Positions 8,288-16,182 are shown, counted from the stretch's first letter. The stretch is 28,881 bases of DNA from an uncultured Clostridia bacterium (GCA_947631725.1 CANRML010000005.1:1-28881); one strand, 5' to 3'. The notes: generated from the letters alone by a model not told the origin. Numbers and translations are program-made.

Positions 8288-8437
8288 TCAATCTTTGCTT
8301 TCTTTTTCACAGCTCTGATTTCCAACTGTGCAAGAAGTTTTGCATGCAGACTGACAGGAGGTCTGGCACTTACCACAGCCACCTTTTTTGAGCGTTTGAG
8401 AGAGTTTTTTGCTCGTCAGTGTTTTTACATGTTCCAT
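8288..8437 (-). CDS. scfA: SCIFF six-cysteine ranthipeptide precursor
   Basis: SCIFF is the near-universal 'six cysteines in forty-five residues' peptide of Clostridia. A radical SAM/SPASM maturase installs a Cys-to-Thr thioether (ranthipeptide) crosslink; its role is thought to be in signalling or regulation. The 49-residue product has Cys at 21, 24, 28, 32, 36 and 43, and the signature SCQSACKTSCTVGNQ (27-41) matches the family. It starts with ATG behind GAGGAGG and has its own promoter. Unusually, no maturase gene is next to it: SNF2 is upstream and trmFO downstream. Codons are richer in G+C (63 of 150 bases; CTG, CTC, ACG, AGC, TGC) than the flanking genes. Confidence 0.96.
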   Translation of the reverse strand: MEHVKTLTSKKLSQTLKKGGCGKCQTSCQSACKTSCTVGNQSCEKESKD

Positions 8438-8455
8438 CTTGTTCCTCCTCTCGCT

Positions 8456-8494
8456 AAAAAAATAGTTACGATTTCTGTTTAGAAATCATAACTA
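8456..8494 (-). terminator. Intrinsic terminator of the SNF2 gene
   Basis: A 14-bp stem (8481-8494 with 8463-8476, one G-U pair, loop of four) is followed by seven U in RNA (8462-8456). It lies 35 bases after the SNF2 stop codon. Its 5' arm overlaps the -10 box of scfA. Confidence 0.88.
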
Positions 8495-8522
8495 TTATAT
8501 CATATATATTTACTTTGTTCAA
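8494..8522 (-). promoter_or_regulatory. scfA promoter, overlapping the SNF2 terminator
   Basis: Minus-strand TTGAAC (8522-8517), 17-base spacer, TATAAT (8499-8494). The start site should fall near 8487, inside the 5' arm of the terminator stem. New transcripts would then lack about half of that arm and escape termination, while read-through SNF2 transcripts would be stopped. Confidence 0.8.
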
Positions 8523-8528
8523 ATTGAT

Positions 8529-11500
8529 TTATTTAAATAGATTCATTATTTCTTCTTTTGTTAGTTTATTAATAAATGTAGTTTTTGTGCTTAATATATT
8601 ATCTATAAGTTCTTCCTTTTTCATTTGCAACTCATAAATTTTTTCTTCAATTGAGTTTTTTGTAATCAATTTATATACTTGCACATTGTTTTTCTGTCCA
8701 ATTCTATATGCTCTATCTGTTGCCTGATTTTCTGCAGATAAATTCCACCAAGGATCATAATGTATTACCATATCTGCTCCTGTTAAGTTTAATCCTGTGC
8801 CTCCTGCTTTTAATGATATTAAAAATATTTTTATATCTGGATTTTCATTAAATTCGTCTACCATTTTTATTCTTTCATCTACTTTTGTTGCTCCTGTTAA
8901 TTTATAGTATGAAATGTTTCTTGCCTTTAATTCTTCCTCCATAATTTCAAACATTGATGTATATGTAGAAAATATCAATATCTTGTGCTCTGATGCTATT
9001 GCATCTTCTACTATTTCCATACATTGTTCTAATTTACTGCTAGTTCCATTATAGTTTTCTAAAAATAGCCTTGGATGACAACAGATTTGGCGTAATCTAG
9101 TTAATACTGCTAATATTTTCATTTGACTTTTTTCAAATCCATTTATATTAATTTCACTTGTTAATTCTTCCTTAGCCTGTGCTAAATATGTCAAATATAC
9201 ATTTTGTTGTTCTTCTTCCATTTCATTGTTTAATATTGTTATTGTTTTTTCAGGCAGTTCTGTCAATACTTCTTTTTTAGTTCTTCTCAATACAAATGGT
9301 TCTATTAACATTTTTAGTTTTTTCATTGCACTTTCATCATTATCTTTTACTATTGGTGTTTCATATATTGTTTTAAATTTTTTATACCCGAATAAATAGT
9401 CTGGCATAATGAAATCAAAAATTGACCATATTTCTGCTAATGAATTTTCTATAGGTGTTCCTGTTAAAGCAAATCTTGATTGTGCTTTTATCTGTTTTAT
9501 TGCTTTTGCATTTTGTGTATTACTATTTTTTAAATATTGTGCCTCATCTGCTACTGCATATCTAAATTGATAATTATATTCTTGATATATTTCAATATCT
9601 CTTTTTAATAAATCATATGATGTGATAATCAAGTCATAATTTGATATTTTTGATATTTGCCTTTTTCTTTCATATGCTGTTCCTCTTATAACTTGTACTT
9701 TTAAATCTGGTGTGAATTTATGTACCTCATTAAGCCAGTTTAGTGTTAAAGAACTTGGTGATATTACAATACTTGGTTTTACTGCATTTACTTCTTTTTT
9801 TGTATTTTCTACATATGATAAAATAACTGCTAAAATTTGCAATGTTTTTCCTAATCCCATATCATCTGCTAATATTCCACCAAATTGATAGTTGTCTAAT
9901 ATTTTTAGCCAATTAAATCCTATTTTCTGATAATAACGTAATTGTGCTTTTAAATTTTGTGGTAAATCAAATTCTTCTAGTAGTTCTTGGTTAAAGTTAT
10001 TTATCATTTCTTTATATTCTTGATTTTTTGTAATTTCTGTTCCTTTTAGTGTCTTTAGTAACTGATTTAAGTATAGACTTCTATTTGCAGGAAGTTGTAT
10101 TTGTCCTTGCTTTATATCTTTGTAACTTACTCCCATCCCTGTAATTAGTTGGTCTAAAAATGATATTTCTTTATTATTCTCTAGTTCTAAAAATGTACCA
10201 TCTTTTAATCTATGATATTTCTTTTTTAATTGATATTTGCCTATAATGTCTTGTAATTCTTCTATATTAAAATCTATTTTGCTAAAATCTATTGTTAATA
10301 AATCATTTTCTACTTTAACTCCTAAAGCCCCTATTTTTGGTTTTGTAATTTGTTTATTCTTAAAGTTATCTGTTACCATTACTTCAAATTTTTGCATATA
10401 GTATGTAATATCATTTGTTAAAAATTCATAAATTTTATCATTGTCTGGTAAAATAAATCGAATATTTTTTACATCAAACATAAATCCTGTTTGCCTAAAT
10501 ATATTAAGTGCTTTTGCTTCTTCTACTATGTTTCTTGGGATTTCAATTTTTTTATTTTCATCTAATGGATTAAATTCAAATGTGTCATAGCAGAATTTTA
10601 TATCTGCAATTATATAGTCATTTTCGTCAAAGTCTAAAAATACTTTTATTCCAAGTTCTTTTGGTCTTAATCTTTCTATTTCACTTTTTTCGACATTTCC
10701 CATTTTTATTGCATTTTTTACTTTTGGTATTACAATAGAAAACAGCTGTACTAAGTCTTTTTTCTGTAAGTGCAATTCTGATACATAGTTTTCTCTAAAA
10801 CTTTGCCATAATCTAAAATTTGTATTGATGTATTCAGGTGTCATACGATATAGGCTGTTTTCTTGTAAAATGTACTTATGTTTTTTTCCTCTAAGTACAT
10901 TCATGTGAAATATATCTACATTTGGTGTGATTGTATATTCTTCTTTTTCTATTTGATTTAATGTGAACTCTAATTTTGGATCTTCATCTATAAATGTAAC
11001 TTCTAATTCTACTGTGTCTTTTTTCATTTTAACGGTTTTACCCTTTAATATTTCAAATAAGTCATCAAGTCCTGTATTACTTAGCATAATACTTGTCTCA
11101 CTTAAGGTTTGCCCATAGTATTTATATTGATTGTTTGAATTAGAGTTTGCATATTTTATTATTTCTGCATATTTTAATATAAATTCTAGTAGTTCTTGAC
11201 CTTGTGCATTAAATGCACTTTTCGTATGTATAAACTGGAGTTTATCTCCATATCGATAAAAACTATTATTTAGCATCCTATCATAAAATTCTGATAAATC
11301 TTTTATTTTATACATCCTCTTGTCTCCAATTCTGAATTCTACCTTCATATCATTGGAAAATTTGTCATATATAAGATAAGGTTCAATATTTATACTTCCC
11401 TTATTTTTTATCTGTATTTCTTCTTCTTGATGGATGCCTTCTAATTCTTCGTTATAAAAATTATTTACAATTTGTCTAAAGTTTTTATATCTTGCTTCTT

Positions 11501-11540
11501 TTTTAGTTATTTTTTTGTTTTCTTCTAGTGAATTGTCCAT
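8529..11540 (-). CDS. SNF2-family DNA-dependent ATPase (helicase superfamily 2)
   Basis: The 1003-residue protein belongs to the bacterial SNF2/RapA-like ATPases, which translocate on duplex DNA and remodel protein-DNA complexes. Residues 50-470 look like the bacterial SNF2-associated N-terminal region. The ATPase core follows: LADDMGLGKT (557-566, Walker A), DEAQ (665-668), LTGTPIEN (692-699), then the C-terminal lobe with SLKAGGTGLNL (909-919) and QATDRAYRIGQ (939-949, arginine finger). Many relatives carry an N-terminal SWIM zinc finger; here only four cysteines exist, none clustered N-terminally, so SWIM is absent. It starts with ATG behind GAAAGG. It is a single-gene unit with its own promoter and terminator; its exact role is unknown. 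Confidence 0.93.
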   Translation of the reverse strand: MDNSLEENKKITKKEARYKNFRQIVNNFYNEELEGIHQEEEIQIKNKGSINIEPYLIYDKFSNDMKVEFRIGDKRMYKIKDLSEFYDRMLNNSFYRYGDKLQFIHTKSAFNAQGQELLEFILKYAEIIKYANSNSNNQYKYYGQTLSETSIMLSNTGLDDLFEILKGKTVKMKKDTVELEVTFIDEDPKLEFTLNQIEKEEYTITPNVDIFHMNVLRGKKHKYILQENSLYRMTPEYINTNFRLWQSFRENYVSELHLQKKDLVQLFSIVIPKVKNAIKMGNVEKSEIERLRPKELGIKVFLDFDENDYIIADIKFCYDTFEFNPLDENKKIEIPRNIVEEAKALNIFRQTGFMFDVKNIRFILPDNDKIYEFLTNDITYYMQKFEVMVTDNFKNKQITKPKIGALGVKVENDLLTIDFSKIDFNIEELQDIIGKYQLKKKYHRLKDGTFLELENNKEISFLDQLITGMGVSYKDIKQGQIQLPANRSLYLNQLLKTLKGTEITKNQEYKEMINNFNQELLEEFDLPQNLKAQLRYYQKIGFNWLKILDNYQFGGILADDMGLGKTLQILAVILSYVENTKKEVNAVKPSIVISPSSLTLNWLNEVHKFTPDLKVQVIRGTAYERKRQISKISNYDLIITSYDLLKRDIEIYQEYNYQFRYAVADEAQYLKNSNTQNAKAIKQIKAQSRFALTGTPIENSLAEIWSIFDFIMPDYLFGYKKFKTIYETPIVKDNDESAMKKLKMLIEPFVLRRTKKEVLTELPEKTITILNNEMEEEQQNVYLTYLAQAKEELTSEININGFEKSQMKILAVLTRLRQICCHPRLFLENYNGTSSKLEQCMEIVEDAIASEHKILIFSTYTSMFEIMEEELKARNISYYKLTGATKVDERIKMVDEFNENPDIKIFLISLKAGGTGLNLTGADMVIHYDPWWNLSAENQATDRAYRIGQKNNVQVYKLITKNSIEEKIYELQMKKEELIDNILSTKTTFINKLTKEEIMNLFK

Positions 11541-11579
11541 AATTTTTTTCCTTTCGGTTTTTTATATTTCTGGCTAAGA

Positions 11580-11608
11580 ATTATATCACACTTTTTTCAT
11601 ATTGGCAA
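11580..11608 (-). promoter_or_regulatory. Promoter of the SNF2 gene
   Basis: Minus-strand TTGCCA (11608-11603), 17-base spacer, TATAAT (11585-11580), immediately after the U-tract of the preceding terminator. Confidence 0.75.
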
Positions 11609-11623
11609 GTATTAATAAATTAT

Positions 11624-11656
11624 AAAAAAAGTATCCTAGTTTATAAACTAGAATAC
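11624..11656 (-). terminator. Terminator of the Spo0E-like gene
   Basis: Stem GTATtCTAGTTT / AAACTAGgATAC (11656-11631, one wobble pair) followed by seven U in RNA (11630-11624), 30 bases after the stop codon. This is a clear intrinsic terminator. Confidence 0.88.
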
Positions 11657-11685
11657 TCTAATTCTGGGAAGAGTTATTTTTTTAT

Positions 11686-11826
11686 CACTTCTTTATTAGT
11701 TTTATAATATTTGGCTATAAGCTCATCCAATTCAATACTTAACTGATAGATAATAGAATAGTCGTCTCCTGATTCTATGCTTTTGTTTAATTTATCTCTT
11801 AATTTACAAATTTCATCATTTAACAT
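11686..11826 (-). CDS. Spo0E-like aspartyl-phosphate phosphatase family peptide
   Basis: Small cytosolic two-helix protein of 46 residues. Residues 28-41, QLSIELDELIAKYY, match the Spo0E-family signature (S-x-E-L-D followed by LIxxYY). In Bacillus, Spo0E, YisI and YnzD dephosphorylate Spo0A~P and so delay sporulation; the acidic S-x-E-L-D helix is essential there. Which response regulator is targeted here is unknown. The length fits the short members of the family. It starts with ATG behind AAGGAGAGG. It has its own promoter and terminator, and two Spo0A-box-like sites lie upstream, which would fit feedback on Spo0A. Confidence 0.8.
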
Positions 11827-11870
11827 ATACACCTCTCCTTTTTCTATCATTTTATCTTTTGCTTATTTAT

Positions 11871-11899
11871 AAATTACCATATTTTTCCTTTTTAGTCAA
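11871..11899 (-). promoter_or_regulatory. Promoter of the Spo0E-like gene
   Basis: Minus-strand TTGACT (11899-11894), 17-base spacer, TAATTT (11876-11871) with the extended -10 TGG directly before it. The -10 is weak, which would suit an activated promoter. Confidence 0.6.
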
Positions 11900-11938
11900 G
11901 CAAAATTCCTCTTTTTTCACAACTTTCGTATGACGTTT

Positions 11939-11955
11939 GTCGACATTTTTTGACA
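11939..11955 (-). promoter_or_regulatory. Tandem Spo0A-box-like sites upstream of the Spo0E-like gene
   Basis: Minus strand reads TGTCAAA-aaa-TGTCGAC: two copies of a 0A-box-like heptamer (consensus TGTCGAA) in the same direction, ten bases apart. That is the spacing of tandem boxes bound by a Spo0A dimer. They end 39 bases upstream of the -35 box. Function is inferred. Confidence 0.4.
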
Positions 11956-11959
11956 CTAA

Positions 11960-12003
11960 AATATAAAATAAAACGGTATAAATCATAAAATAAGATTTAT
12001 ACC
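11960..12003 (-). terminator. Terminator after ymfH
   Basis: Perfect 10-bp stem GGTATAAATC / GATTTATACC (12003-11994 and 11984-11975) with a nine-base loop, followed in RNA by GUUUUAUUUUAUAUUUU. It begins eight bases after the stop codon. Confidence 0.75.
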
Positions 12004-12010
12004 TAATTTT

Positions 12011-13300
12011 CTACATTGCAATAATTGATAAAACCATCTTCTTTTCGTCGAAAACTTCATTTAAAACTTGATATGCATATTCTGAATTAACTGTCATAAT
12101 TTGTTCTATATAGTCAAAACTATTAATTTCTTTGAAGTAGTCTGCTAAAAACATCCTTGCAATATCTGTTACATCATTATATTCTTTTACATAGTTTCCA
12201 TATAAGGTTTTACGAATTCTAATAAAGTCCTCTTCATTGATTCCATTTTCCTTCATTTCTTTTATCTGCTCTTTAAAAGTTTGATATACCTTTTCTGGCT
12301 CATTAGACTGTCCTGATATTAAAATATGAGCATAGCCCCTTGAAAACTCATAATCCATACTAGGTGATGCAGAAATTGTTCCGTCATTATATAATGTTTT
12401 ATATAAATTAGAGCTTTCCCCTAGAAGTAGCTGTAATAAAATTTCAATTGCTATATGTTTTTTTACAATTTCTTCTTTTCCATTTCCTTGGCAAGTATCT
12501 ATTGGTTTATCTTTTATTCCTATTGTATATAGTGGTCTACTAACTTCCATATTTTGAGTTACTTTTTCTTTTACTATTTCTTCTGGCTCTTCTGGATATA
12601 TTCTTTTTATTTCTCCATTTGCTTTTTTATTTACCAATCTTTTTTTGACTTCCTGTAAAATTTCTTCTGGATTAAAGTCTCCACAAATTACCATTGCCAT
12701 ATTAGATGGATTATAGAAAGTGTTATAACATTTGTATAATATATCTTTATTGATTTTACTTATTGTTTCTATTGTTCCTACTATATCTAAACGAACAGGA
12801 AATTTATGGTACATAGCTTGTAATGCATTTAAATATACCTTCCAATCTGGATAATCATCATACATCATTATTTCTTGGCCAATAATTCCCTTTTCTTTTT
12901 CTACATTTTCATCAATAAAATATGGATGTTGTACATAGTCCATAAATTCATCTAAGGCTTCAAAAAAGTGATCTGTACACTCATATAGGTAAGCCGTATG
13001 GTCATTTGTTGTATATGCATTTGCATTTACTCCTATTTCTGTTAATACATCTAAACTATTTTTTCCATTTTCTTGTTCAAACATTTTATGTTCTAAAAAA
13101 TGTGCTACGCCATCTGGTACTGTTGTAATTTCTGTTTCCCCTGGTACAATAAATGAACTTTCATTAGATCCATAGTTTGTTCCCCATATAATATATTTTT
13201 TTTGCACTCCTTTTTTAGGGATTATCATAACAGTTAATCCATTTTCTAATTTTTCAGAATATATTTTTTCTTTTACCTTCAGATTTTCAATTACTTGCAT
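12011..13300 (-). CDS. ymfH: M16-family zinc peptidase, YmfH-like (active partner)
   Basis: The 429-residue protein is a pitrilysin/M16 protease. It has the inverted zinc motif HFLEH (67-71) and a downstream ExxxxxxE (E136 and E143), which should supply the third zinc ligand. It lacks a signal peptide and is probably cytosolic. It is encoded 35 bases after a homologue without the motif, the arrangement seen for Bacillus ymfF-ymfH. In B. subtilis those genes are linked to the 5-aminopentanol modification of EF-P; transfer of that role here is inference. The ATG at 13300 is preceded by AAAGGAG. A terminator follows. Confidence 0.88.
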   Translation of the reverse strand: MQVIENLKVKEKIYSEKLENGLTVMIIPKKGVQKKYIIWGTNYGSNESSFIVPGETEITTVPDGVAHFLEHKMFEQENGKNSLDVLTEIGVNANAYTTNDHTAYLYECTDHFFEALDEFMDYVQHPYFIDENVEKEKGIIGQEIMMYDDYPDWKVYLNALQAMYHKFPVRLDIVGTIETISKINKDILYKCYNTFYNPSNMAMVICGDFNPEEILQEVKKRLVNKKANGEIKRIYPEEPEEIVKEKVTQNMEVSRPLYTIGIKDKPIDTCQGNGKEEIVKKHIAIEILLQLLLGESSNLYKTLYNDGTISASPSMDYEFSRGYAHILISGQSNEPEKVYQTFKEQIKEMKENGINEEDFIRIRKTLYGNYVKEYNDVTDIARMFLADYFKEINSFDYIEQIMTVNSEYAYQVLNEVFDEKKMVLSIIAM

Positions 13301-13335
13301 ATGTTTCTCCTTTCTTTTTATGCTAATATATGAAT

Positions 13336-14604
13336 TTAATTTCTTAGAAAATAAATTGTATCTATTTGTACTTTTTTGGCAATTTCTAATACGTCTTGTT
13401 TTGTTACTTTTTGTATCCTGCTAATATATTGTTCAATATCTAATTTATTATCAGAAAACTCTTGTCCAAAGAAATACATTATTTCTGTATCTTGTTCATC
13501 ATCAATTGTCTGTATTGCATCTATCATCCCTTTTTTGGCTACTTCTATATCATCATCTGTAAAATCTCCTTGTTTCATTTGGTCTAATTGTTCTTTTACT
13601 ATTTTTAATGCTTTTTCATAATTTCCAATTTCAATTCCACAGTTTATGAAGATGTTGTTTTTTGCTTTCAAGTAACTTGAACTTGCAACATATGCTAAAC
13701 TTGCTTTTTCTCTTACATTTTGGAATAGCTTTGAATTTGCACTTCCTCCTAGAATACTGTTATATATCAGTACATCATATTGCATGTCTGGATTATCTAA
13801 AGCAATATTTAAGCCTAATATAAGTTTTCCTTGAGTTACATCCATTGATTCTTGTACAACTTGTTCATTATTGTTTGGTATAACTTCTAAGGTCATTTTT
13901 TCATATTTAGGTTCTCTATCTTCTAATTTTTGTATTTCACTTGATTTGCAAACAGTATCATATATGTTGTCCTCTATTATTCCAGACACAAAGATATCTA
14001 TTTTACAAGTTTTTAGTAATTCTTGATAATATTTATATAATTCTATTCTATCTAAACTTTCTAAGTCTTCAATATATCCATATTTATATAATGCAAATGG
14101 ATAATTTTTATACATTTCTTCTATACATCTGTCTATTGCATATCTTGCTTTATTATCTATTTTTCCTTCTATTGCTTGTTTTATATTATTTTTTTCTTGT
14201 TCTAAATATTGTTCTTTAAATCCATCATTTTCTACTAATGGATTAAATACAATTTCTAATAGTTTTTCTATTGTCTTATATAATATTTTTTCTTCACCTT
14301 CTGGTAAAAATGCATCATTTATGCTTTCCATATAGAATTTTAAGACTTGATTATCTCCTCTTTTATCAATTCCACAATTAAAAGATGCTCCATACATTTC
14401 TTCTAATTCCTTGCTAATATCTTCCTGTGTTGGCATGTTTTTAGAACCACGTCTTAAGATTGCTGGTATTATTGCATTTTTTGTAACATTTTCTCTATTT
14501 AATTGTGTTGTTAAAAATACAGAAACCAAATTTGTTTTAAATTTATCATTATTAATCAAATGAAGATTGATTCCTTTTTTTATTTCTTTTACTTGATATT
14601 CCAT
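13336..14604 (-). CDS. ymfF: M16-family peptidase homologue, YmfF-like (inactive partner)
   Basis: This 422-residue M16-fold protein lacks HxxEH: the equivalent place reads IPAILRRGS, so it cannot bind zinc in the usual way. The C-terminal half keeps the family's substrate-cradle features, including GGSANSKLFQNVREKASLAY (282-301). Such inactive subunits pair with an active one, here the product of the next gene ymfH, to form a heterodimeric peptidase. It starts with ATG behind GAAAGG. I found no convincing promoter in the 70 bases between it and the rpsU terminator; a TATAAA near 14655 is the only hint. Confidence 0.85.
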   Translation of the reverse strand: MEYQVKEIKKGINLHLINNDKFKTNLVSVFLTTQLNRENVTKNAIIPAILRRGSKNMPTQEDISKELEEMYGASFNCGIDKRGDNQVLKFYMESINDAFLPEGEEKILYKTIEKLLEIVFNPLVENDGFKEQYLEQEKNNIKQAIEGKIDNKARYAIDRCIEEMYKNYPFALYKYGYIEDLESLDRIELYKYYQELLKTCKIDIFVSGIIEDNIYDTVCKSSEIQKLEDREPKYEKMTLEVIPNNNEQVVQESMDVTQGKLILGLNIALDNPDMQYDVLIYNSILGGSANSKLFQNVREKASLAYVASSSYLKAKNNIFINCGIEIGNYEKALKIVKEQLDQMKQGDFTDDDIEVAKKGMIDAIQTIDDEQDTEIMYFFGQEFSDNKLDIEQYISRIQKVTKQDVLEIAKKVQIDTIYFLRN

Positions 14605-14673
14605 AAGTTTTCCTTTCTTCTCTAAATTATTTTTATTCTATCCATTTTTTGGTACTTTATACTGTAAAATCAC

Positions 14674-14706
14674 AAAAAGGGAAGTATTTAATTATACATA
14701 CTTCCC
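14674..14706 (-). terminator. Terminator of rpsU
   Basis: Perfect 9-bp stem GGGAAGTAT / ATACTTCCC (14706-14698 and 14687-14679) with a ten-base loop, followed by five U in RNA. It begins eight bases after the rpsU stop codon. Confidence 0.9.
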
Positions 14707-14713
14707 ATTTTTC

Positions 14714-14884
14714 TTAAAATTTTCTTTTTCTTGCAGCCTCTGACTTTTTCTTTCTCTTAACGCTTGGTTTCTCATAATGCTCTCTTTTTCGTACTTCTTG
14801 CATAACTCCATTTCTTGCACATTGCCTTTTAAACCTTTTTAAGGCTTCTTCTATATTTCCATTATTTACTTTAATCTCTGACAT
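14714..14884 (-). CDS. rpsU: 30S ribosomal protein S21
   Basis: S21 is a small basic protein on the 30S platform, near the anti-Shine-Dalgarno region, that helps translation initiation. The 56-residue product starts MSEIKVNNGNIEEALKRFKR and continues with CARNGVMQEVRKREHYEKPS and a lysine/arginine-rich tail. The ATG at 14884 is preceded by GGAGGG. It is a single-gene unit with a consensus promoter and a strong terminator. In many Firmicutes it lies near yqeY or dnaG; here it sits alone between the Rpn-type gene and ymfF. Confidence 0.97.
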   Translation of the reverse strand: MSEIKVNNGNIEEALKRFKRQCARNGVMQEVRKREHYEKPSVKRKKKSEAARKRKF

Positions 14885-14946
14885 TTACAATTTCCCTCCT
14901 TCCAGCAATACGAATCTGTATGTGGGATAACCCTATAACTTTATTT

Positions 14947-14975
14947 ATTATACATTAAAGCTATAGGCTTGTCAA
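14947..14975 (-). promoter_or_regulatory. Consensus promoter of rpsU
   Basis: Minus-strand TTGACA (14975-14970), 17-base spacer ending in TG, TATAAT (14952-14947): both hexamers match the consensus exactly. It implies strong constitutive transcription, as expected for a ribosomal protein gene. Confidence 0.92.
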
Positions 14976-15017
14976 TAGATATTTTGCCATTTTTTGTATT
15001 TTTGTATGTTTTACTTA

Positions 15018-16004
15018 TCATCTGTTTCTACAGCTTTTTTTTAATTCATTTAATTCCTCTGGTTTTATATTTGTTAATTCTATTATCATATTTTCACTAA
15101 ATTGTTTTTTCAGCATTTTCATAATTATTTCATATGTTTTTTTCTTTTTTCCCTCTTCTATTCCTTCTTTTATACCTTCTTTTATACCTTCTTTTATTCC
15201 TTCTTTTATTCCTTCTTGTTTTCCTTCTTCTAGCCCTTCCCTTCTTGCCTCATCTTTCCAACTTTGCTTTTCCTCTAATAATATATCAATAAAACTCATA
15301 TTTTTTTCACCTTCTTCCCATTCTTCAAATTTTTTCTTTACCTTTTCATTTTCTAAAACTGTATCATATACGTAGTATGCAATTTCTTTCAAAATTCTAA
15401 TATTTTGTTCATTTTTTTCTGTATACAATATATATTGAAATATATTATCTAATTCTTCTTTGTTTTTTGCCTTTTCTAATCCCAATATTCTTAGAGTAAA
15501 TAGATTATTATGTAAAAGTTTTTGAGTATCAAAAGTATTAATATCTAATATATTATATTGACCTATTTTTTGATTTGGATAGCTATTAAATTGGGGTTGC
15601 ATTGCTTCAATACTTTGTGCTGCATCCCATTTAGTTTTATTATTTGTATAAATAACAATTGGGATAATAAGTGGTACGATTATATTTTTTCTGTTTTCAG
15701 TTTTTGGATTTTCTAATTTTATTATTTCAATTTGATATTCTGCAATTCTTTGTGCCATGTTGTAATCTATACGAGATTGATGTTCTATTAAAAAGAAAAT
15801 ATTCGTATTTTTCATTTTATATAAAATATCTGATTCTCTATTTTGAAATTGCAAATTTACAAATTTGCAAGTATATCTTTCTATATCTTCTTCTTTCAAT
15901 TTATTTTTTAAAAGAAAATATTGATTAATTAGTTCAGTAGCATGGATTTTACTGAATAATACTTTTCTAAATATTTTATCATATGGTTGATATGTTTTTG
16001 TCAT
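15018..16004 (-). CDS. Rpn-family recombination-promoting nuclease / PD-(D/E)XK transposase-like protein
   Basis: The 328-residue protein has the Rpn/Transposase_31 layout: an N-terminal YDKIFRKVLFSK, then ESDILYK with Asp59 and LIEHQS with Glu74 and Gln76, forming the D...ExQ nuclease core. E. coli Rpn proteins are DNA endonucleases that promote RecA-independent recombination; many clostridial copies have unknown roles. Residues 264-287 are a run of EGIK repeats encoded by a 12-bp tandem repeat, a common C-terminal feature of the family. The gene has its own promoter. The Shine-Dalgarno AAAGGAG is 15 bases from the ATG, unusually far; no better in-frame start exists. No terminal repeats mark it as a mobile element. 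Confidence 0.88.
   Translation of the reverse strand: MTKTYQPYDKIFRKVLFSKIHATELINQYFLLKNKLKEEDIERYTCKFVNLQFQNRESDILYKMKNTNIFFLIEHQSRIDYNMAQRIAEYQIEIIKLENPKTENRKNIIVPLIIPIVIYTNNKTKWDAAQSIEAMQPQFNSYPNQKIGQYNILDINTFDTQKLLHNNLFTLRILGLEKAKNKEELDNIFQYILYTEKNEQNIRILKEIAYYVYDTVLENEKVKKKFEEWEEGEKNMSFIDILLEEKQSWKDEARREGLEEGKQEGIKEGIKEGIKEGIKEGIEEGKKKKTYEIIMKMLKKQFSENMIIELTNIKPEELNELKKSCRNR
15161..15232. repeat. 12-bp tandem repeat, six units, inside the Rpn-type gene
   Basis: Six consecutive 12-base units of the form TWCCTTCTTTTA on the plus strand, the last two diverged (ending CTTGTT and CTTCTA). They encode the EGIK-type repeats. Unit changes would keep the frame and alter only the length of the charged helix. 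Confidence 0.9.
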
Positions 16005-16029
16005 AAATTTGTTTTATCTCTCCTTTCAT

Positions 16030-16058
16030 ATTTTACATTATTTTTTCTTATATGTCAA
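16030..16058 (-). promoter_or_regulatory. Promoter of the Rpn-type gene
   Basis: Minus-strand TTGACA (16058-16053), 17-base spacer ending in TG, TAAAAT (16035-16030). The predicted leader is only about 20 bases and just includes the ribosome binding site. Confidence 0.75.
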
Positions 16059-16182
16059 TTTTTATTTATTAGTAAATATTTGTTTCTTTTTAATAAACCT
16101 CCTTTTTTTATTATTTTTCTTGTTTTTGGAAATTTTTTCGAATAAAAATGAACTAAATAATTTTATGAATTAGAATAGTTTA

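Noticed and set aside
8285..8482. A 65-codon plus-strand frame across the scfA region
   Set aside because: It is the antisense shadow of scfA. The minus strand has the SCIFF signature, promoter and ribosome binding site; the plus frame has none.
15161..15232. CRISPR-like array
   Set aside because: The 12-bp units are contiguous without spacers and encode protein.
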